36,039 nt of DNA from an uncultured Paracoccaceae bacterium (GCA_937884725.1 CAKZYH010000480.1:1-36039), one strand, 5' to 3'; positions 8,038-17,026 are shown, numbered from the stretch's first letter. Numbers and translations: made by a program. Notes: generated from the letters alone by a model not told the origin.

Positions 8038-8531
8038 CAGGCCTCAGCTGCAGTGAGATCGTCGTCGGCGACCGGCTCGGTCAAGTTCGCAGCGGCACCG
8101 TTCGCTTTGGACAGGTTCTTCTCCATCTTGCGCAACAGCTTACGTAGCTTGCGCTTGTCCTTGTCGCGAAACCCGGCCAGCGCTTCCTTCTCCACACGCC
8201 GTCTCTGGCGGTCGATGTCGGCAATCAGTGCACGCCCGGGCTCGGTGAGAAACACCTGTGCGAGCCGCCCATCCATGGGCGAGGTCTGCCGCACCACGAA
8301 CCCGTGGGTGGCAAGCCGCGTCACCATGGCCGTCACCGTCGGCGGCTCCAGGCCCAGCTCCTGCGCAAGCTCGCTCATGGTCCGGCCGCCGTCTGTCACG
8401 AGCGCCTTCAGCACTAACTCCTGACCAGGCTGAAGCCCCAGCCCGGCAAGCTCGGCAGCCGCGCGCGCCCGCTCAGCCTTATGCGCCTCGTTTAGCCGGT
8501 GCGTCGCGGTCTTGGTGTATTGGAACGCCAT
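8037..8531 (-). CDS. MarR-family transcriptional regulator
   Basis: 164 residues. The winged helix-turn-helix is seen in LVLKALVTDGGRTMSELAQE, LGLEPPTVTAMVTRLATHGFV (recognition helix) and RQTSPMDGRLAQVFLTEPGRAL (wing). Flanking helices would form the dimer interface; the C-terminus is Lys/Arg-rich, then acidic. MarR proteins usually repress neighbouring transport or stress genes until a small ligand binds. Start ATG 8531 has aaagg about 7 nt upstream. It is the first gene of the run marR, EamA transporter, aminotransferase. The 110-bp gap to the quinone-reductase gene should hold its operator, but I could not define a palindrome there. Confidence 0.92.
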   Translation of the reverse strand: MAFQYTKTATHRLNEAHKAERARAAAELAGLGLQPGQELVLKALVTDGGRTMSELAQELGLEPPTVTAMVTRLATHGFVVRQTSPMDGRLAQVFLTEPGRALIADIDRQRRRVEKEALAGFRDKDKRKLRKLLRKMEKNLSKANGAAANLTEPVADDDLTAAEA

Positions 8532-8641
8532 CGCAAACCTTTATTGCAGGCTGGCACAGCCGTGTGACGGTGCGCTCCCACATCCCCTATGGCCGGCCTC
8601 GGCAGCGCGGGAAACACTCATCAGTGCATGGTCGGTGCCCG

Positions 8642-9229
8642 TCACAGTCGGCCAACCATTTTGGTGACCTTGACCACGTAACGCTCGCGGTCCCGCGGAG
8701 TGGACGAATCGATTTTGTAGAGCGCGCTGTAGCGGGTCTTGCAGCGCGGATGCACCAAAAAGCGGATGCCCCGCAACAGCGTTTTTCGCCCGGGTTCCCC
8801 AATCACTTTCGATTGCCACCAACGCGCGCCACAGGTGGTGATCACCGCGATGGTCTTGATGTGGTGAAGCTGGCCCCCCATCGGCGTATCGGCGGTGGGC
8901 ATGGTGAAGGTGGCGTGTGGCACGAAAACCCGGTCAAGCCAGCCTTTCAGCATCGCCGGCAAACCAAACCACCAGGTCGGATAGATGAAGATCAGCGTGT
9001 CGCACCACCTCAGATCCGCAAGGTGCTCGGCCACCGGCAACTCGTTCTCAGAGTGGGTATGATAGCCCTCGCGCTCCTCCCGGCTCATCACCGGATTAAA
9101 GTCTTCGTCGTAGAGGTCGATCAGGCGGGTTTCAGCGCCGCGGTCAGCGAGAGTTTGCCGAACCTTGGCCAATATGTGCGCGTTAAAGCTCCCCGGATTC
9201 GGGTGGCTGAAGACAATCAGAGCTTTCAT
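8642..9229 (-). CDS. NAD(P)H quinone oxidoreductase, flavodoxin-like fold (MdaB/KefF type)
   Basis: 195 residues. The FMN/FAD-binding flavodoxin-like fold of NQO-type reductases is clear from KALIVFSHPNPGSFNAHIL at the start, the segment around residues 80-105 (LIFIYPTWWFGLPAMLKGWL) and DRVFVPHATFT. These enzymes carry out two-electron reduction of quinones and protect against redox cycling. The last third, from GARWWQSKVIGEPGRKTLLRG, matches the family's usual length. It is read towards marR with a gap of 110 bp and may be a separate transcript or part of the same regulon. Confidence 0.92.
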   Translation of the reverse strand: MKALIVFSHPNPGSFNAHILAKVRQTLADRGAETRLIDLYDEDFNPVMSREEREGYHTHSENELPVAEHLADLRWCDTLIFIYPTWWFGLPAMLKGWLDRVFVPHATFTMPTADTPMGGQLHHIKTIAVITTCGARWWQSKVIGEPGRKTLLRGIRFLVHPRCKTRYSALYKIDSSTPRDRERYVVKVTKMVGRL

Positions 9230-9323
9230 GGTTGAGAGTGCCGCTCGTTCGGCGCGAGGGAGATACCCCGCGCCTACTTCACCCTAGCATGAAACGCGCC
9301 GGATGCGCTGGGCCCAAAGTGCT

Positions 9324-10715
9324 TTAAGCGGTCGTCAGGGTGGGGAAAAGGTACGGTTTTCCGTAGTCAAAATCGGGATCGTCCCACGCAATCATCTTGC
9401 CGGGGTTGAGGAGCCCCTTCGGATCGGCCTGATGCTTGAAGGCCAGCTGCACCGCATCGGTCTGCTTCATGCCGCCTTCCTCCAGCGTGTAGCGGTGCGG
9501 ATTGAAGATCGGCGCACCCGCAGCCTCATGGATCGCGATGACCTCGTCGAGCCGCTCTTCGGTGGTGAACTGCACCAGCGGCAGCCCAAAACACCCAACA
9601 GCGCCGTCGAAGCGCACAAACTCCAGATGGGTCGGCACCTCAGGCCCAAACGTCTTGGCCATCTGCAAAACTTTTTCGCTGATCCCGGGCGGCGGATAGA
9701 GCACCTGCAGATAGGTGATCGACGGATCCGTCTTCATGGCGCGCAGTGTCGTGTGGTTCCAACCAAGCTCAAACGCAGGCGGCAGCGCCGCCACCGCCTC
9801 CGCATCCGCTGTGTCGGTCCGCAGCGTCACAGTTCCCCCCGCAGCTTCCGCAAGGAACACAACGTCGCTTGCAGCAAAGGGCGCTGCCACCACGACCACC
9901 ATAGCCGCACCCTTCGGCAGATAAGGCTGGTGACGCTTCAGATGCGGCGTGCAGTACTCGTCGAGCACGCAAAGGTTCTTGAGAAGAAGCCCGTCCATCC
10001 CGGCAAGGTGCTCGCCAAAGCGCACCGCACCCTCGAGCGTATCGAACGCGATCAAAATGTCGCTCCAGTCATAGGCCGGCGCCAGCGGCATCGTCACTTC
10101 AGTGATGACGCCCGTCGTCCCATAGGCGTGGTTCGCCTTGGCAATATCGGCCCCTTCCAGCGTGATCACCGTCGGCTCGCTGCCGTCCATCGTCGCGAGC
10201 CGCAGGCTGATGATATTGCCCGGATCGCGAAGACCGCCCCAATGGATGGATCCAACCCCGCCAGACCCCCCAGCAATAAACCCGCCAATGCTCGCCGTCG
10301 TGTAGGTGCTCGGCGACAGGCGCAGCTCCTGACCACCCGGCCGGGTTTGCTTGTCGATCTCCGCCAGGATCGCGCCGGGCTCAGCCGTCACCGTCCCCTG
10401 ACCGATGTGCTTCACCGCCGTCATCGCCGACACATCAAGAACAAGCCCACCAGCCAGCGGCATTGCCTGCCCATAATTGCCGGTGCCGGCCCCGCGCACA
10501 GTCACCGGCACATCATTGTCAAAGCAGGCGCCTAGGATCTGAACCACCTCCGCCTCGCTCTTCGGCACCGCCAGAATGTCGCCGGTGATGTGCTCCAACT
10601 GCCGCTTCAGCACCGGCGAGTACCAGTAAAAGTCGCGGCTCTTGCGCTGGACGATGCGCGGATTGTCTTCCAGCTTGATGTCCGGAAGTGCGGCTTTCAG
10701 GGATGCGATGTCCAT
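9324..10715 (-). CDS. GlcD-type FAD-binding oxidoreductase (PCMH fold)
   Basis: 463 residues. The FAD-binding PCMH domain spans residues about 40-220: DILAVPKSEAEVVQIL, VPVTVRGAGTGNYGQAMPL, LRLSPSTYTTASIGGFIAGG and HAYGTTGVITEV. The C-terminal cap ends with DPKGLLNPGKM, as in glycolate oxidase subunit D and D-lactate dehydrogenase relatives. No Fe-S cysteine motif is present. It is the last gene of the importer operon and overlaps the amidohydrolase by 19 bp, implying coupled translation. The natural substrate is unknown; its position suggests it oxidises a product made by the upstream deaminase. Confidence 0.9.
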   Translation of the reverse strand: MDIASLKAALPDIKLEDNPRIVQRKSRDFYWYSPVLKRQLEHITGDILAVPKSEAEVVQILGACFDNDVPVTVRGAGTGNYGQAMPLAGGLVLDVSAMTAVKHIGQGTVTAEPGAILAEIDKQTRPGGQELRLSPSTYTTASIGGFIAGGSGGVGSIHWGGLRDPGNIISLRLATMDGSEPTVITLEGADIAKANHAYGTTGVITEVTMPLAPAYDWSDILIAFDTLEGAVRFGEHLAGMDGLLLKNLCVLDEYCTPHLKRHQPYLPKGAAMVVVVAAPFAASDVVFLAEAAGGTVTLRTDTADAEAVAALPPAFELGWNHTTLRAMKTDPSITYLQVLYPPPGISEKVLQMAKTFGPEVPTHLEFVRFDGAVGCFGLPLVQFTTEERLDEVIAIHEAAGAPIFNPHRYTLEEGGMKQTDAVQLAFKHQADPKGLLNPGKMIAWDDPDFDYGKPYLFPTLTTA

Positions 10716-11986
10716 AGCGTGTCCAGTTCGCTGTAGAGCGGCGGGGCAGCCTCAATGGGCACGCCGCGACGGATGACGTTGCGAGCACTCTCATGGCTGG
10801 CGAAGAGCTCGGTCCACTCCCGCGCGCCAAAAATGACGAGGTCGGCCGGCATTCCCTCCTCAACGGTCCGCACCGGCTGGCCCATGATTGCCGACGGTGT
10901 TGCGCTAAAGGCCCTCGGCCAATCGCCCACCGGGTGGTCGAGATGCAAAATCCGGGTCGCCTCGCGCCAAACCTCAGCCATATCCAGATCGCCGTAGGCA
11001 AAAAACGGATCACGCGTGTTGTCCGAGGCAATAGCCACCGCAATCCCCCGCGCGGCCATCTCATGCACCAGCGTACCGCCGCGGATGCGCGGTGTGCGCC
11101 CCGCCTGGCGATCCTGCAGATACATGTTGCACAATGGCAGTGAGACGACCGCGATGTTCTGCGCCGCGACGGCATCAAGGGTTCGGTCAGCGTCGCTATC
11201 GCTCATGGTCATCAGCGAGCAACAATGACCGCAGGTGATCTGGCCCGAAAAACCGATGCGCTCCGCCTCGGCTGCCACCGCAGCGAGGCAGTTCGACGAT
11301 GGATCCAACGATTCGTCAGAGTGAAAGTCGATGTCGAGCCCCCGCCGCTCCGCCTCTTCCATCAGTGCCCGCAGTTGGGGAACAAGCGAGGGCACCGGGT
11401 AAAGTACCGCCCCCACAATCCCCCCGTGCTGGGTTACCAGATCAAACAGCGGACCCACATCGTCCGGCAAAACGTCGATGCCAGTGAGGCTCACACCCTG
11501 CAGCGCTATCCGGTCCGCCCAAGCCTCGCGCACCTCAGCAAAAACCGGCCACGAAATCTCGCCCTGATCCTCCAGCGTGTCGATGTGGGTGCGGATCTCG
11601 GCAGTCCCGTGCGCGTACGCAGTTGTTAGGGAAAACTCCATCCGAGCGCGCACGTCAGCTGCTGACCAGTGGGCCCGCTGGTCGGCCATGGTGGCGTGGA
11701 GCGCGCCATCAAACGTTCCGTCTGGGTTAGGTGTCCGCGGCCAAATATGCCCCTTGTCCAAATGCGTGTGCATGTCGCTAAACGCTGGGACAACGATGCC
11801 GCCGGCGCAGTCGATGCACTCCTCGCCTGCGCGACCAACCTCACCAGTCGCCGCCATCGAGGCCCCCGTCGGATCCTGGGACACGGCCTCAATGCGATCC
11901 CCCCGCAGTCGCAGGCTGACCGGCGTCAGCGCATCCCCGTCCCCGCCGGCAAGGCAGGCCGGCACTCGGGCATTCAACAAAATCAC
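10697..11986 (-). CDS. Cytosine-deaminase-like amidohydrolase (CodA superfamily)
   Basis: 429 residues from a GTG start that overlaps the permease stop by 4 bp (GTGA). Amidohydrolase metal and catalytic motifs are present in order: HTHLDKG, RTHIDTLEDQG, FHSDESLD (His and Glu of the CodA HxDE motif), ITCGHCCSL and ASDNTRDPFFAYG (metal-binding Asp). This is the signature of cytosine deaminase and close relatives such as isocytosine or creatinine deaminases and N-isopropylammelide-type hydrolases, which hydrolyse an amino group or ring of an N-heterocycle. The adjoining ABC importer presumably delivers the substrate. Exact specificity cannot be assigned from sequence. Confidence 0.88.
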   Translation of the reverse strand: MILLNARVPACLAGGDGDALTPVSLRLRGDRIEAVSQDPTGASMAATGEVGRAGEECIDCAGGIVVPAFSDMHTHLDKGHIWPRTPNPDGTFDGALHATMADQRAHWSAADVRARMEFSLTTAYAHGTAEIRTHIDTLEDQGEISWPVFAEVREAWADRIALQGVSLTGIDVLPDDVGPLFDLVTQHGGIVGAVLYPVPSLVPQLRALMEEAERRGLDIDFHSDESLDPSSNCLAAVAAEAERIGFSGQITCGHCCSLMTMSDSDADRTLDAVAAQNIAVVSLPLCNMYLQDRQAGRTPRIRGGTLVHEMAARGIAVAIASDNTRDPFFAYGDLDMAEVWREATRILHLDHPVGDWPRAFSATPSAIMGQPVRTVEEGMPADLVIFGAREWTELFASHESARNVIRRGVPIEAAPPLYSELDTLWTSHP

Positions 11987-12852
11987 CGGTTGCCCTTGGA
12001 CATCGCGCTTTCATGCCAGCTCGACAGCAGCTTCGACGAGATGAAGGCGAGCGTGACGTAGATGACGATCCCCGTCAGCGAGATCAGAAACAGCGCCGCA
12101 AACAGGCGCGGGATCTGAAGCCGATAGCCCGCCTCGATCAGCCGAGACGCGAGCCCCGTCCCCGCGCCGGCAGACCCCGCCACAAACTCCGCAACCACAG
12201 CACCGATCAGCGCAAGACCGCCAGCAATCCGCAGCCCACCCAGAAAGTAAGGCATAGCACCCGGCAGTTGCAGGTAGCGCAAAGTTTGCCACCGCGACGC
12301 GCCATAAAGCTTGTAGAGGTCGCGAAGGTTCCGGTCAGCCGAATTCAACCCTAGCGTCGTGTTTGATAAGATCGGAAAGAACGCTACAATCCACGCGCAC
12401 AACAAAAGCTTAGCGTAAATATTCTCAACGTAGATGTTGATCAGCGGAAACACCGCAACAATCGGCGTCACCTGTAACACCACGGCAATGGGGAAGATGG
12501 CATACTCCACAAGCCGCGACTGAGTGAGCGCAATCGCAATCGTAACGCCCAACGTGACAGCCAAAAACAGCGCACCAAACGTAATGATCAGCGTGTTGAC
12601 GAGCCCGCTGAAGAGCATCGCACGATCCTCAACCAGAGCGTCGAGAACCCGTGCAGGGCTAGGCAAGATATAGTGTGGCACGTTGTTCGTCGTCACATAG
12701 TCTTGCCACAAACAAATGAGCCCCGCGATCACCGCGGTGGGCAAGGCGATGCGCAAAAACGCATCGAGACGTTGCCAACGCTTCAGCTTCGCCGCCGCTT
12801 CCCTCGTCGCCGGGACCCCAGGCGGCGGTGCATCGTTCGCGGTGATCGTCAT
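11983..12852 (-). CDS. ABC importer permease (SsuC/TauC/ThiX type)
   Basis: 289 residues with about six transmembrane helices. The inner-membrane permease fold is shown by VLQVTPIVAVFPLINIY and the EAA-loop sequence DLYKLYGASRWQTLRYLQLP followed by GAMPYFLGGLRIAGGLALIG. Such permeases pair with an NMT1/THI5 or SsuA-like binding protein and one ATPase. ATG 12852 overlaps the end of the ATPase gene by 4 bp. The first 25 residues are a soluble Pro/Ala-rich lead. Substrate is inferred from the operon: a small nitrogenous compound, possibly a pyrimidine. Confidence 0.93.
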   Translation of the reverse strand: MTITANDAPPPGVPATREAAAKLKRWQRLDAFLRIALPTAVIAGLICLWQDYVTTNNVPHYILPSPARVLDALVEDRAMLFSGLVNTLIITFGALFLAVTLGVTIAIALTQSRLVEYAIFPIAVVLQVTPIVAVFPLINIYVENIYAKLLLCAWIVAFFPILSNTTLGLNSADRNLRDLYKLYGASRWQTLRYLQLPGAMPYFLGGLRIAGGLALIGAVVAEFVAGSAGAGTGLASRLIEAGYRLQIPRLFAALFLISLTGIVIYVTLAFISSKLLSSWHESAMSKGNR

Positions 12853-13664
12853 GCGCTCATGGCCTTGGAAAGGGCGTCCGAGGTGCGCCGCGCGATGGCC
12901 GAAAAGCCCTCCGATAGGCGAAACTCCTGGGTGCGCTGCCGCGGCCCATCCACCTCGATGGACTGAGCGATGCGCCCTGGCCGCCCCGTCATCACAGCAA
13001 TCCGCGTCGACAGATAAACGCTCTCAAACACCGAGTGGGTCACGAACATCACCGTCCAGCCGCGCTCGTCCCACAGCCTCAACAGATCATCGTTCAGCTT
13101 AAAGCGCGTGATTTCGTCCAGCGCTGCAAACGGCTCATCCATCAGAAGCACATCAGGATCGGTGGCGAGCGCCCTTGCAATCGAGACCCGCATCTTCATG
13201 CCGCCCGACAGCTCCCGCGGATAGGCCGCGCGGAAGTCAGCCAGCCCAACGCTTTCCAGCGCATGCATAATCTGCGGCTCGGCTGTTTTGCGGCCCACAC
13301 CCTTCAGACGCATCGGCAGGTAGACGTTGTCAAAAACCTTGGCCCACGGCATCAGCGTCGGCTCTTGGAAGACAAAGCTCACCTCGCGCCGTTTCGGATC
13401 GGCCGCCGTGCCTTCCCAGCGAATGTCGCCATCCGTCGGGCTATCCAATTGCGAAATCAGCCGCAAAATCGTGGACTTGCCGCACCCAGACGGCCCGAGC
13501 AGGGACAAAAACTCCCCCTTGCCCACGGTCAGGTCGACCCCGTGCAACGCGCGCGTCCCGTTATCAAACGTCTTGCCTACTGAGCGCAGGGTGACCAGCG
13601 GCGGGGGCACCGCCGCTGGTGTCTCGCCGCCCTCAAGCGGCGCGTTGGCGAGGGTCTCGCTCAC
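12849..13664 (-). CDS. ABC importer ATP-binding protein (SsuB/TauB/ThiZ type)
   Basis: 271 residues from a GTG start overlapping the binding-protein stop by 4 bp. All ATPase motifs are intact: Walker A GPSGCGKST, Q-loop FVFQEPTLMPW, signature ELSGGMKMRVSIARAL, Walker B VLLMDEPFAALDE and H-loop VMFVTHSVFESVYLS. This is the nitrate/sulfonate/taurine subfamily of import ATPases. Its intact motifs contrast with the degenerate ABC protein at 25915-28521. It powers the permease encoded directly downstream. Confidence 0.95.
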   Translation of the reverse strand: MSETLANAPLEGGETPAAVPPPLVTLRSVGKTFDNGTRALHGVDLTVGKGEFLSLLGPSGCGKSTILRLISQLDSPTDGDIRWEGTAADPKRREVSFVFQEPTLMPWAKVFDNVYLPMRLKGVGRKTAEPQIMHALESVGLADFRAAYPRELSGGMKMRVSIARALATDPDVLLMDEPFAALDEITRFKLNDDLLRLWDERGWTVMFVTHSVFESVYLSTRIAVMTGRPGRIAQSIEVDGPRQRTQEFRLSEGFSAIARRTSDALSKAMSA

Positions 13665-14674
13665 TCGACGCCGAGTTCCTTCTTCGTCTCCAGCGCGGCA
13701 CCAGTGTTGGCAAAATCCAGCGAGTAGGTGGACGCAAGGTCAATGCCCTCAGGCGCAACACCAGCGGCAAGCATCTTCTCGTAGAACGACGTGAACCGCT
13801 CGTCGGTCATCGCGCCGATCCCCATGGTGAGCGAATCGCCCGAATCGACGATGCCGTATTCCTTCATCTTCTCGATGGAGAACGCCAGCTGCGCATCGCT
13901 CATGTTGGGGTTCTGCTCCTGGATCATCGCGTTCGCCGCCGACGGGTCACCATACAAATAATTGGCCCAACCGATGGACGAGCCCTCCACAAAGCATTTC
14001 ACCGCCTCAGGGTTTTCTTCCATGTAGGGCCGCATGACCTCCACAGTCGTCGCGTAGCTGTCGAACCCATAGTCCGCCAACAGGAAGATGTTGGGCGAGA
14101 AGCCGCCTTCGGTCTCAATGGCAAACGGCTCCGACGTCACATACCCTTGCTGACCGGACTTCTTGTTGGCAAGGAATGGCGCGGGGTTAAACGTGTAGGG
14201 CGCGCGGTTGTCGGCGCTAAATCCGTATTCGTCGATCATCCATTGGTAGTACGACTGAAAGCCGTTGTCGCCGATGAACAGCGTGTCGGCCTCTTTCAGC
14301 GACTCGAACGTATCGAGCCCCTGGTCGGGGTGGGTCATGATGACCTGCGGCTCTTTTTGCATGTGCGAGGCAACGACCACGACCGGAATCTCTTCCGCCG
14401 CCGCGTTGAACACCTGCAACAGGTTGCCGCCCATGTGGAATTGAATGCGCCCCGCCAAAAGCAGCGCACGGTTGTTCACCTGCGGGCCGCCCGGCGCGAT
14501 GGTCACATCAAGGCCGCACGCTTCGTAGGTGCCGTCCACAACCGCCTGATAGTAGCCGCCGTGCTCGGCCTGCGGGAGCCAGTTCGTGCCGAAGGTGACG
14601 GCGGTGGTGTCCTGAGCTTGGGCCGCGCCCAGGAGCGCGGTAGAGCCCAAAAGAGCAACAAAGATGCGCGTCAT
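13661..14674 (-). CDS. ABC importer substrate-binding protein, NMT1/THI5-like
   Basis: 337 residues from ATG 14674: this start gives a clean signal peptide (MTRIFVALLGSTALLGAAQA) and has gagag about 9 nt upstream, whereas the frame extending to 14878 adds a Cys-rich lead without a site. The mature protein is a periplasmic NMT1/THI5-like domain: TFGTNWLPQAEHGGYYQAV, ALLLAGRIQFHMGGN, TLFIGDNGFQSYYQWM and GYVTSEPFAIE. Relatives bind thiamine pyrimidines, aminopyrimidines, riboflavin or sulfonates. The neighbouring cytosine-deaminase-like gene favours an N-heterocycle, as inference. I found no TPP riboswitch in the 251-bp divergent region upstream. Confidence 0.9.
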   Translation of the reverse strand: MTRIFVALLGSTALLGAAQAQDTTAVTFGTNWLPQAEHGGYYQAVVDGTYEACGLDVTIAPGGPQVNNRALLLAGRIQFHMGGNLLQVFNAAAEEIPVVVVASHMQKEPQVIMTHPDQGLDTFESLKEADTLFIGDNGFQSYYQWMIDEYGFSADNRAPYTFNPAPFLANKKSGQQGYVTSEPFAIETEGGFSPNIFLLADYGFDSYATTVEVMRPYMEENPEAVKCFVEGSSIGWANYLYGDPSAANAMIQEQNPNMSDAQLAFSIEKMKEYGIVDSGDSLTMGIGAMTDERFTSFYEKMLAAGVAPEGIDLASTYSLDFANTGAALETKKELGVE

Positions 14675-14925
14675 GGAAATGTCTCTCATGGTTCGGTCGG
14701 GTGAGGTCATCGAATAACGGTTGCAGGGCCTCTTTGCCGTCGCAACAGCCACTATTTCTGGCGCCTTTTCTTGCAAGCACCATGCCGCGATGTGGTTGCA
14801 AAAGCACCCGGCAACAGTGCGGTAAAGCGTGGTTGAGGAGACGTAAAGCGCCGCAAGGCATAAAGTTTGCGTGCCCACCCGGGCGCCCGAACGGCGCCTC
14901 GTCAGCGATCCAGAAAAGGTGACCC

Positions 14926-15312
14926 ATGACCCCGATCACGCCGCCGCAGATCCACCCCCCCTTCGCCAACTATGCCCACGGCATTGTGGTGCCGGCGGGG
15001 ATGCGTCTTCTGGTGTTGTCGGGGCAGCTCGGGATCGCTGCCGACGCGTCCGTCCCGAAGGACGCCGAGGGCCAGGCCGACCTTTGCTTTGCCAACATCG
15101 CCGCTGTCCTCGCCGCCGCGGGCGCAGGCCCTGAGGCCGTTGTCCGGCTCAACGCCTACGTCAGCGGCCGCCAGCACCTCGCCGGCTACATGGTGGCCCG
15201 CGACCGCTTTGTGTCAAATCCCGCCCCTGCCTCAACGCTCATGAGCGTCACCGGCCTTGCCCGCGATGAGTCCGTCCTTGAGGTGGAGGCACTCGCCGCA
15301 CTGCCCGGTTAA
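14926..15312 (+). CDS. RidA/YjgF/UK114-family protein
   Basis: 128 residues, the usual length for the family. RidA trimers hydrolyse reactive enamine/imine intermediates; RutC-type members act in pyrimidine breakdown. Family features are FANYAHGIVVPAG, LLVLSGQLGI, FANIAAVLAAAGAGPEAVVRLNAYV and PASTLMSVTGLARDESVLEVEALA; the last contains the E near the active site. The usual substrate-carboxylate Arg (as in NxR.Y) appears replaced in ASTLMSV, so it may not act on 2-aminoacrylate. ATG 14926 has aggtg about 7 nt upstream. Divergent from the ABC importer operon and probably part of the same pathway. Its TAA overlaps the TAA of dprA on the other strand. Confidence 0.9.
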   Translation: MTPITPPQIHPPFANYAHGIVVPAGMRLLVLSGQLGIAADASVPKDAEGQADLCFANIAAVLAAAGAGPEAVVRLNAYVSGRQHLAGYMVARDRFVSNPAPASTLMSVTGLARDESVLEVEALAALPG

Positions 15313-16412
15313 CCCTCCGGCAGCGCCGCGCGTACCCGCCCGTCGGGCTCGGTGACCGCGCGGCCCAACAGCTCCAGCTCAGTCAGCGCCGCGATCACCC
15401 GGTACGCCGGATGGCCCACATCGCGCACAATCACATCCCGATCGACTGGGGTCAGCGACAACAGCGACGCCACCGCGTCCGCAACCGTGTGTTCGGGCGC
15501 GTCATCCTCGCCCACCAGCGGCGGTGCCTCGGCCTCAAACAGCGCCAAGGTCCGTTGCCCGCCCTCAAACACAGCGCTCAACACATCGTCCGCCGAAATC
15601 GCAAGTCCCGCGCCCTGCCGCAGCAAGCTGAGACACCCCTCAACACGCGGATCAAGCGGAGAACCCGGAACCGCAAACACCTCACGGTTCTGGTCGTTGG
15701 CATAACGCGCGGTGTGGAGCGCCCCGGACCGCGCGCTCGCCTCCACTACCACCGTCGCCAGCGATAGGCCGGCAATCAGCCGGTTGCGTCGCGGATAGTC
15801 GCGCGGCAGCGGGTTATGCCCAAGCGGCATCTCTGTCACGAGTGCGCCCTCTGCTGCGATCGCCTCAGCAAGGTCCTCGTTGTCAGCCGGCGTCGGCCGA
15901 TCAACGCCACCGGCCAGAACAGCAACCGTCGCCGCCGGCCCAGCGCCCCTGTGCGCCGCCGCATCAATGCCAAGCGCAAGACCCGACGTCACGACCGTGC
16001 CAGCGGCCACAAACCGCTCCGCAAAGCGCCGCGCCAACGTACCACCCGCCGCAGAGGCCTTGCGCGCACCCACAATTGCGAGCTGTGGGCGGTGGAGCAG
16101 AGCGGTAGTCCCCCGCACCATGATCACCGGCGGCGGCGCATGGATTGCGGCAAGCTGCGGCGGGTAATCGGGCGTGCCCAAAAACACCATACGCACCCCG
16201 CGCCGCGCCGCAGCCGCCTGTTCGCGCTCCACCGCACCCGCTGGCGGCGCAACGCCCGCCGTGTGCCAACGGGGCATGTCGGCCAGTGCATCCGCTGCCG
16301 AGCCATACCGGCGCAGCGCATCGCGAAAGGTTGCCGGCCCCACCTGCGGCGTTCGGATCAGCCGCAGCCACGCGACCTCCTCCTCAGCGCTCGCGGGACC
16401 TGAAACGCTCAC
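15309..16412 (-). CDS. dprA: DNA-processing protein DprA
   Basis: 367 residues from GTG 16412, overlapping the plsY stop by 4 bp. DprA loads RecA on incoming single-stranded DNA during natural transformation. The Rossmann-like core shows [104 protein letters not shown] split across the expected order, and a C-terminal winged-helix (DML1-like) domain from [20 protein letters not shown]. The usual GVDxxYPxxN motif reads [10 protein letters not shown], a mild divergence. The plsY-dprA pairing is common in alphaproteobacteria. Confidence 0.95.
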   Translation of the reverse strand: MSVSGPASAEEEVAWLRLIRTPQVGPATFRDALRRYGSAADALADMPRWHTAGVAPPAGAVEREQAAAARRGVRMVFLGTPDYPPQLAAIHAPPPVIMVRGTTALLHRPQLAIVGARKASAAGGTLARRFAERFVAAGTVVTSGLALGIDAAAHRGAGPAATVAVLAGGVDRPTPADNEDLAEAIAAEGALVTEMPLGHNPLPRDYPRRNRLIAGLSLATVVVEASARSGALHTARYANDQNREVFAVPGSPLDPRVEGCLSLLRQGAGLAISADDVLSAVFEGGQRTLALFEAEAPPLVGEDDAPEHTVADAVASLLSLTPVDRDVIVRDVGHPAYRVIAALTELELLGRAVTEPDGRVRAALPEG

Positions 16413-17026
16413 GACTTCTTGCCGATTTTGCTCTCAGTGCCCGACAAAAGCCGCTGGATGTTCGGCGTGTGCTTGTACCAAATGAGCGCTGTCATCAGGC
16501 CAAACACCTCAGCGTACTGTATCTGATTGAGCGCCACGAGGATGAATGGGGTCGCGAACGTCGCGGTCAGCGAAGCGGCCGAAGAAAAGCGCAGTGCGAA
16601 CGCCATCGCGAGCCATACCGCTCCGAAGCCAAGCCCAGCATAAAGCGAGCATCCGGCGAGACACCCGATGTAGGTCGCCACGCCCTTGCCGCCCTTAAAG
16701 CCAAGCCAAACCGGAAAAAGGTGCCCCAGAAGCGCAGCAAGTGCAGCGGTGACGGCCTGGTCGGGGCCGCCAAAATGAAATGCTGCGAGCACAGGGAGGG
16801 TCCCTTTCAGCCCGTCCAGCATGACAGTCGCAAACGCGATGTCCTTGCGTCCCGTGCGTAGCACATTGGTGGCGCCGATGTTGCCCGAGCCGATCTTGCG
16901 AACGTCCCCGAGCCCTGCCGCCTTGGTGAGAACAAGGCCGAATGGGATCGAGCCCAAAAGGTAGGAGAGGGCGAAGGTCATGGCGTAAAACGGCCAATCT
17001 GCGGCCCAGCTGATGGGATCAGGCAT
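16409..17026 (-). CDS. plsY: Glycerol-3-phosphate acyltransferase PlsY
   Basis: 205 residues from ATG 17026, which has ggag about 6 nt upstream; the open frame extends to 17203 but that lead is not PlsY-like. PlsY transfers the acyl group of acyl-phosphate to glycerol 3-phosphate, the first step of phospholipid synthesis, in the inner membrane. Motifs: [30 protein letters not shown] and [18 protein letters not shown], with five or so hydrophobic helices. The 166-bp region to the divergent acyl-CoA-dehydrogenase gene holds its promoter. Confidence 0.95.
   Translation of the reverse strand: MPDPISWAADWPFYAMTFALSYLLGSIPFGLVLTKAAGLGDVRKIGSGNIGATNVLRTGRKDIAFATVMLDGLKGTLPVLAAFHFGGPDQAVTAALAALLGHLFPVWLGFKGGKGVATYIGCLAGCSLYAGLGFGAVWLAMAFALRFSSAASLTATFATPFILVALNQIQYAEVFGLMTALIWYKHTPNIQRLLSGTESKIGKKS

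Noticed and set aside
6910-8424. A 504-codon plus-strand open frame opposite the aminotransferase, EamA and marR genes
   Set aside because: Its product is Arg/His/Pro-rich and crosses three well-recognised minus-strand genes; this is typical antisense shadowing in high-GC DNA.
9303-10535. A 410-codon plus-strand frame opposite the FAD oxidoreductase
   Set aside because: It is Arg/His-rich and without a domain; the minus-strand protein is a clear PCMH oxidoreductase.
14675-14878. A longer start for the substrate-binding protein
   Set aside because: It would place 68 Cys-rich residues before a perfect signal peptide.
14675-14925. A TPP or purine riboswitch ahead of the NMT1/THI5-like binding protein
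   Set aside because: I looked for the CUGAGA and other conserved core segments of the TPP aptamer on the minus strand and found none.
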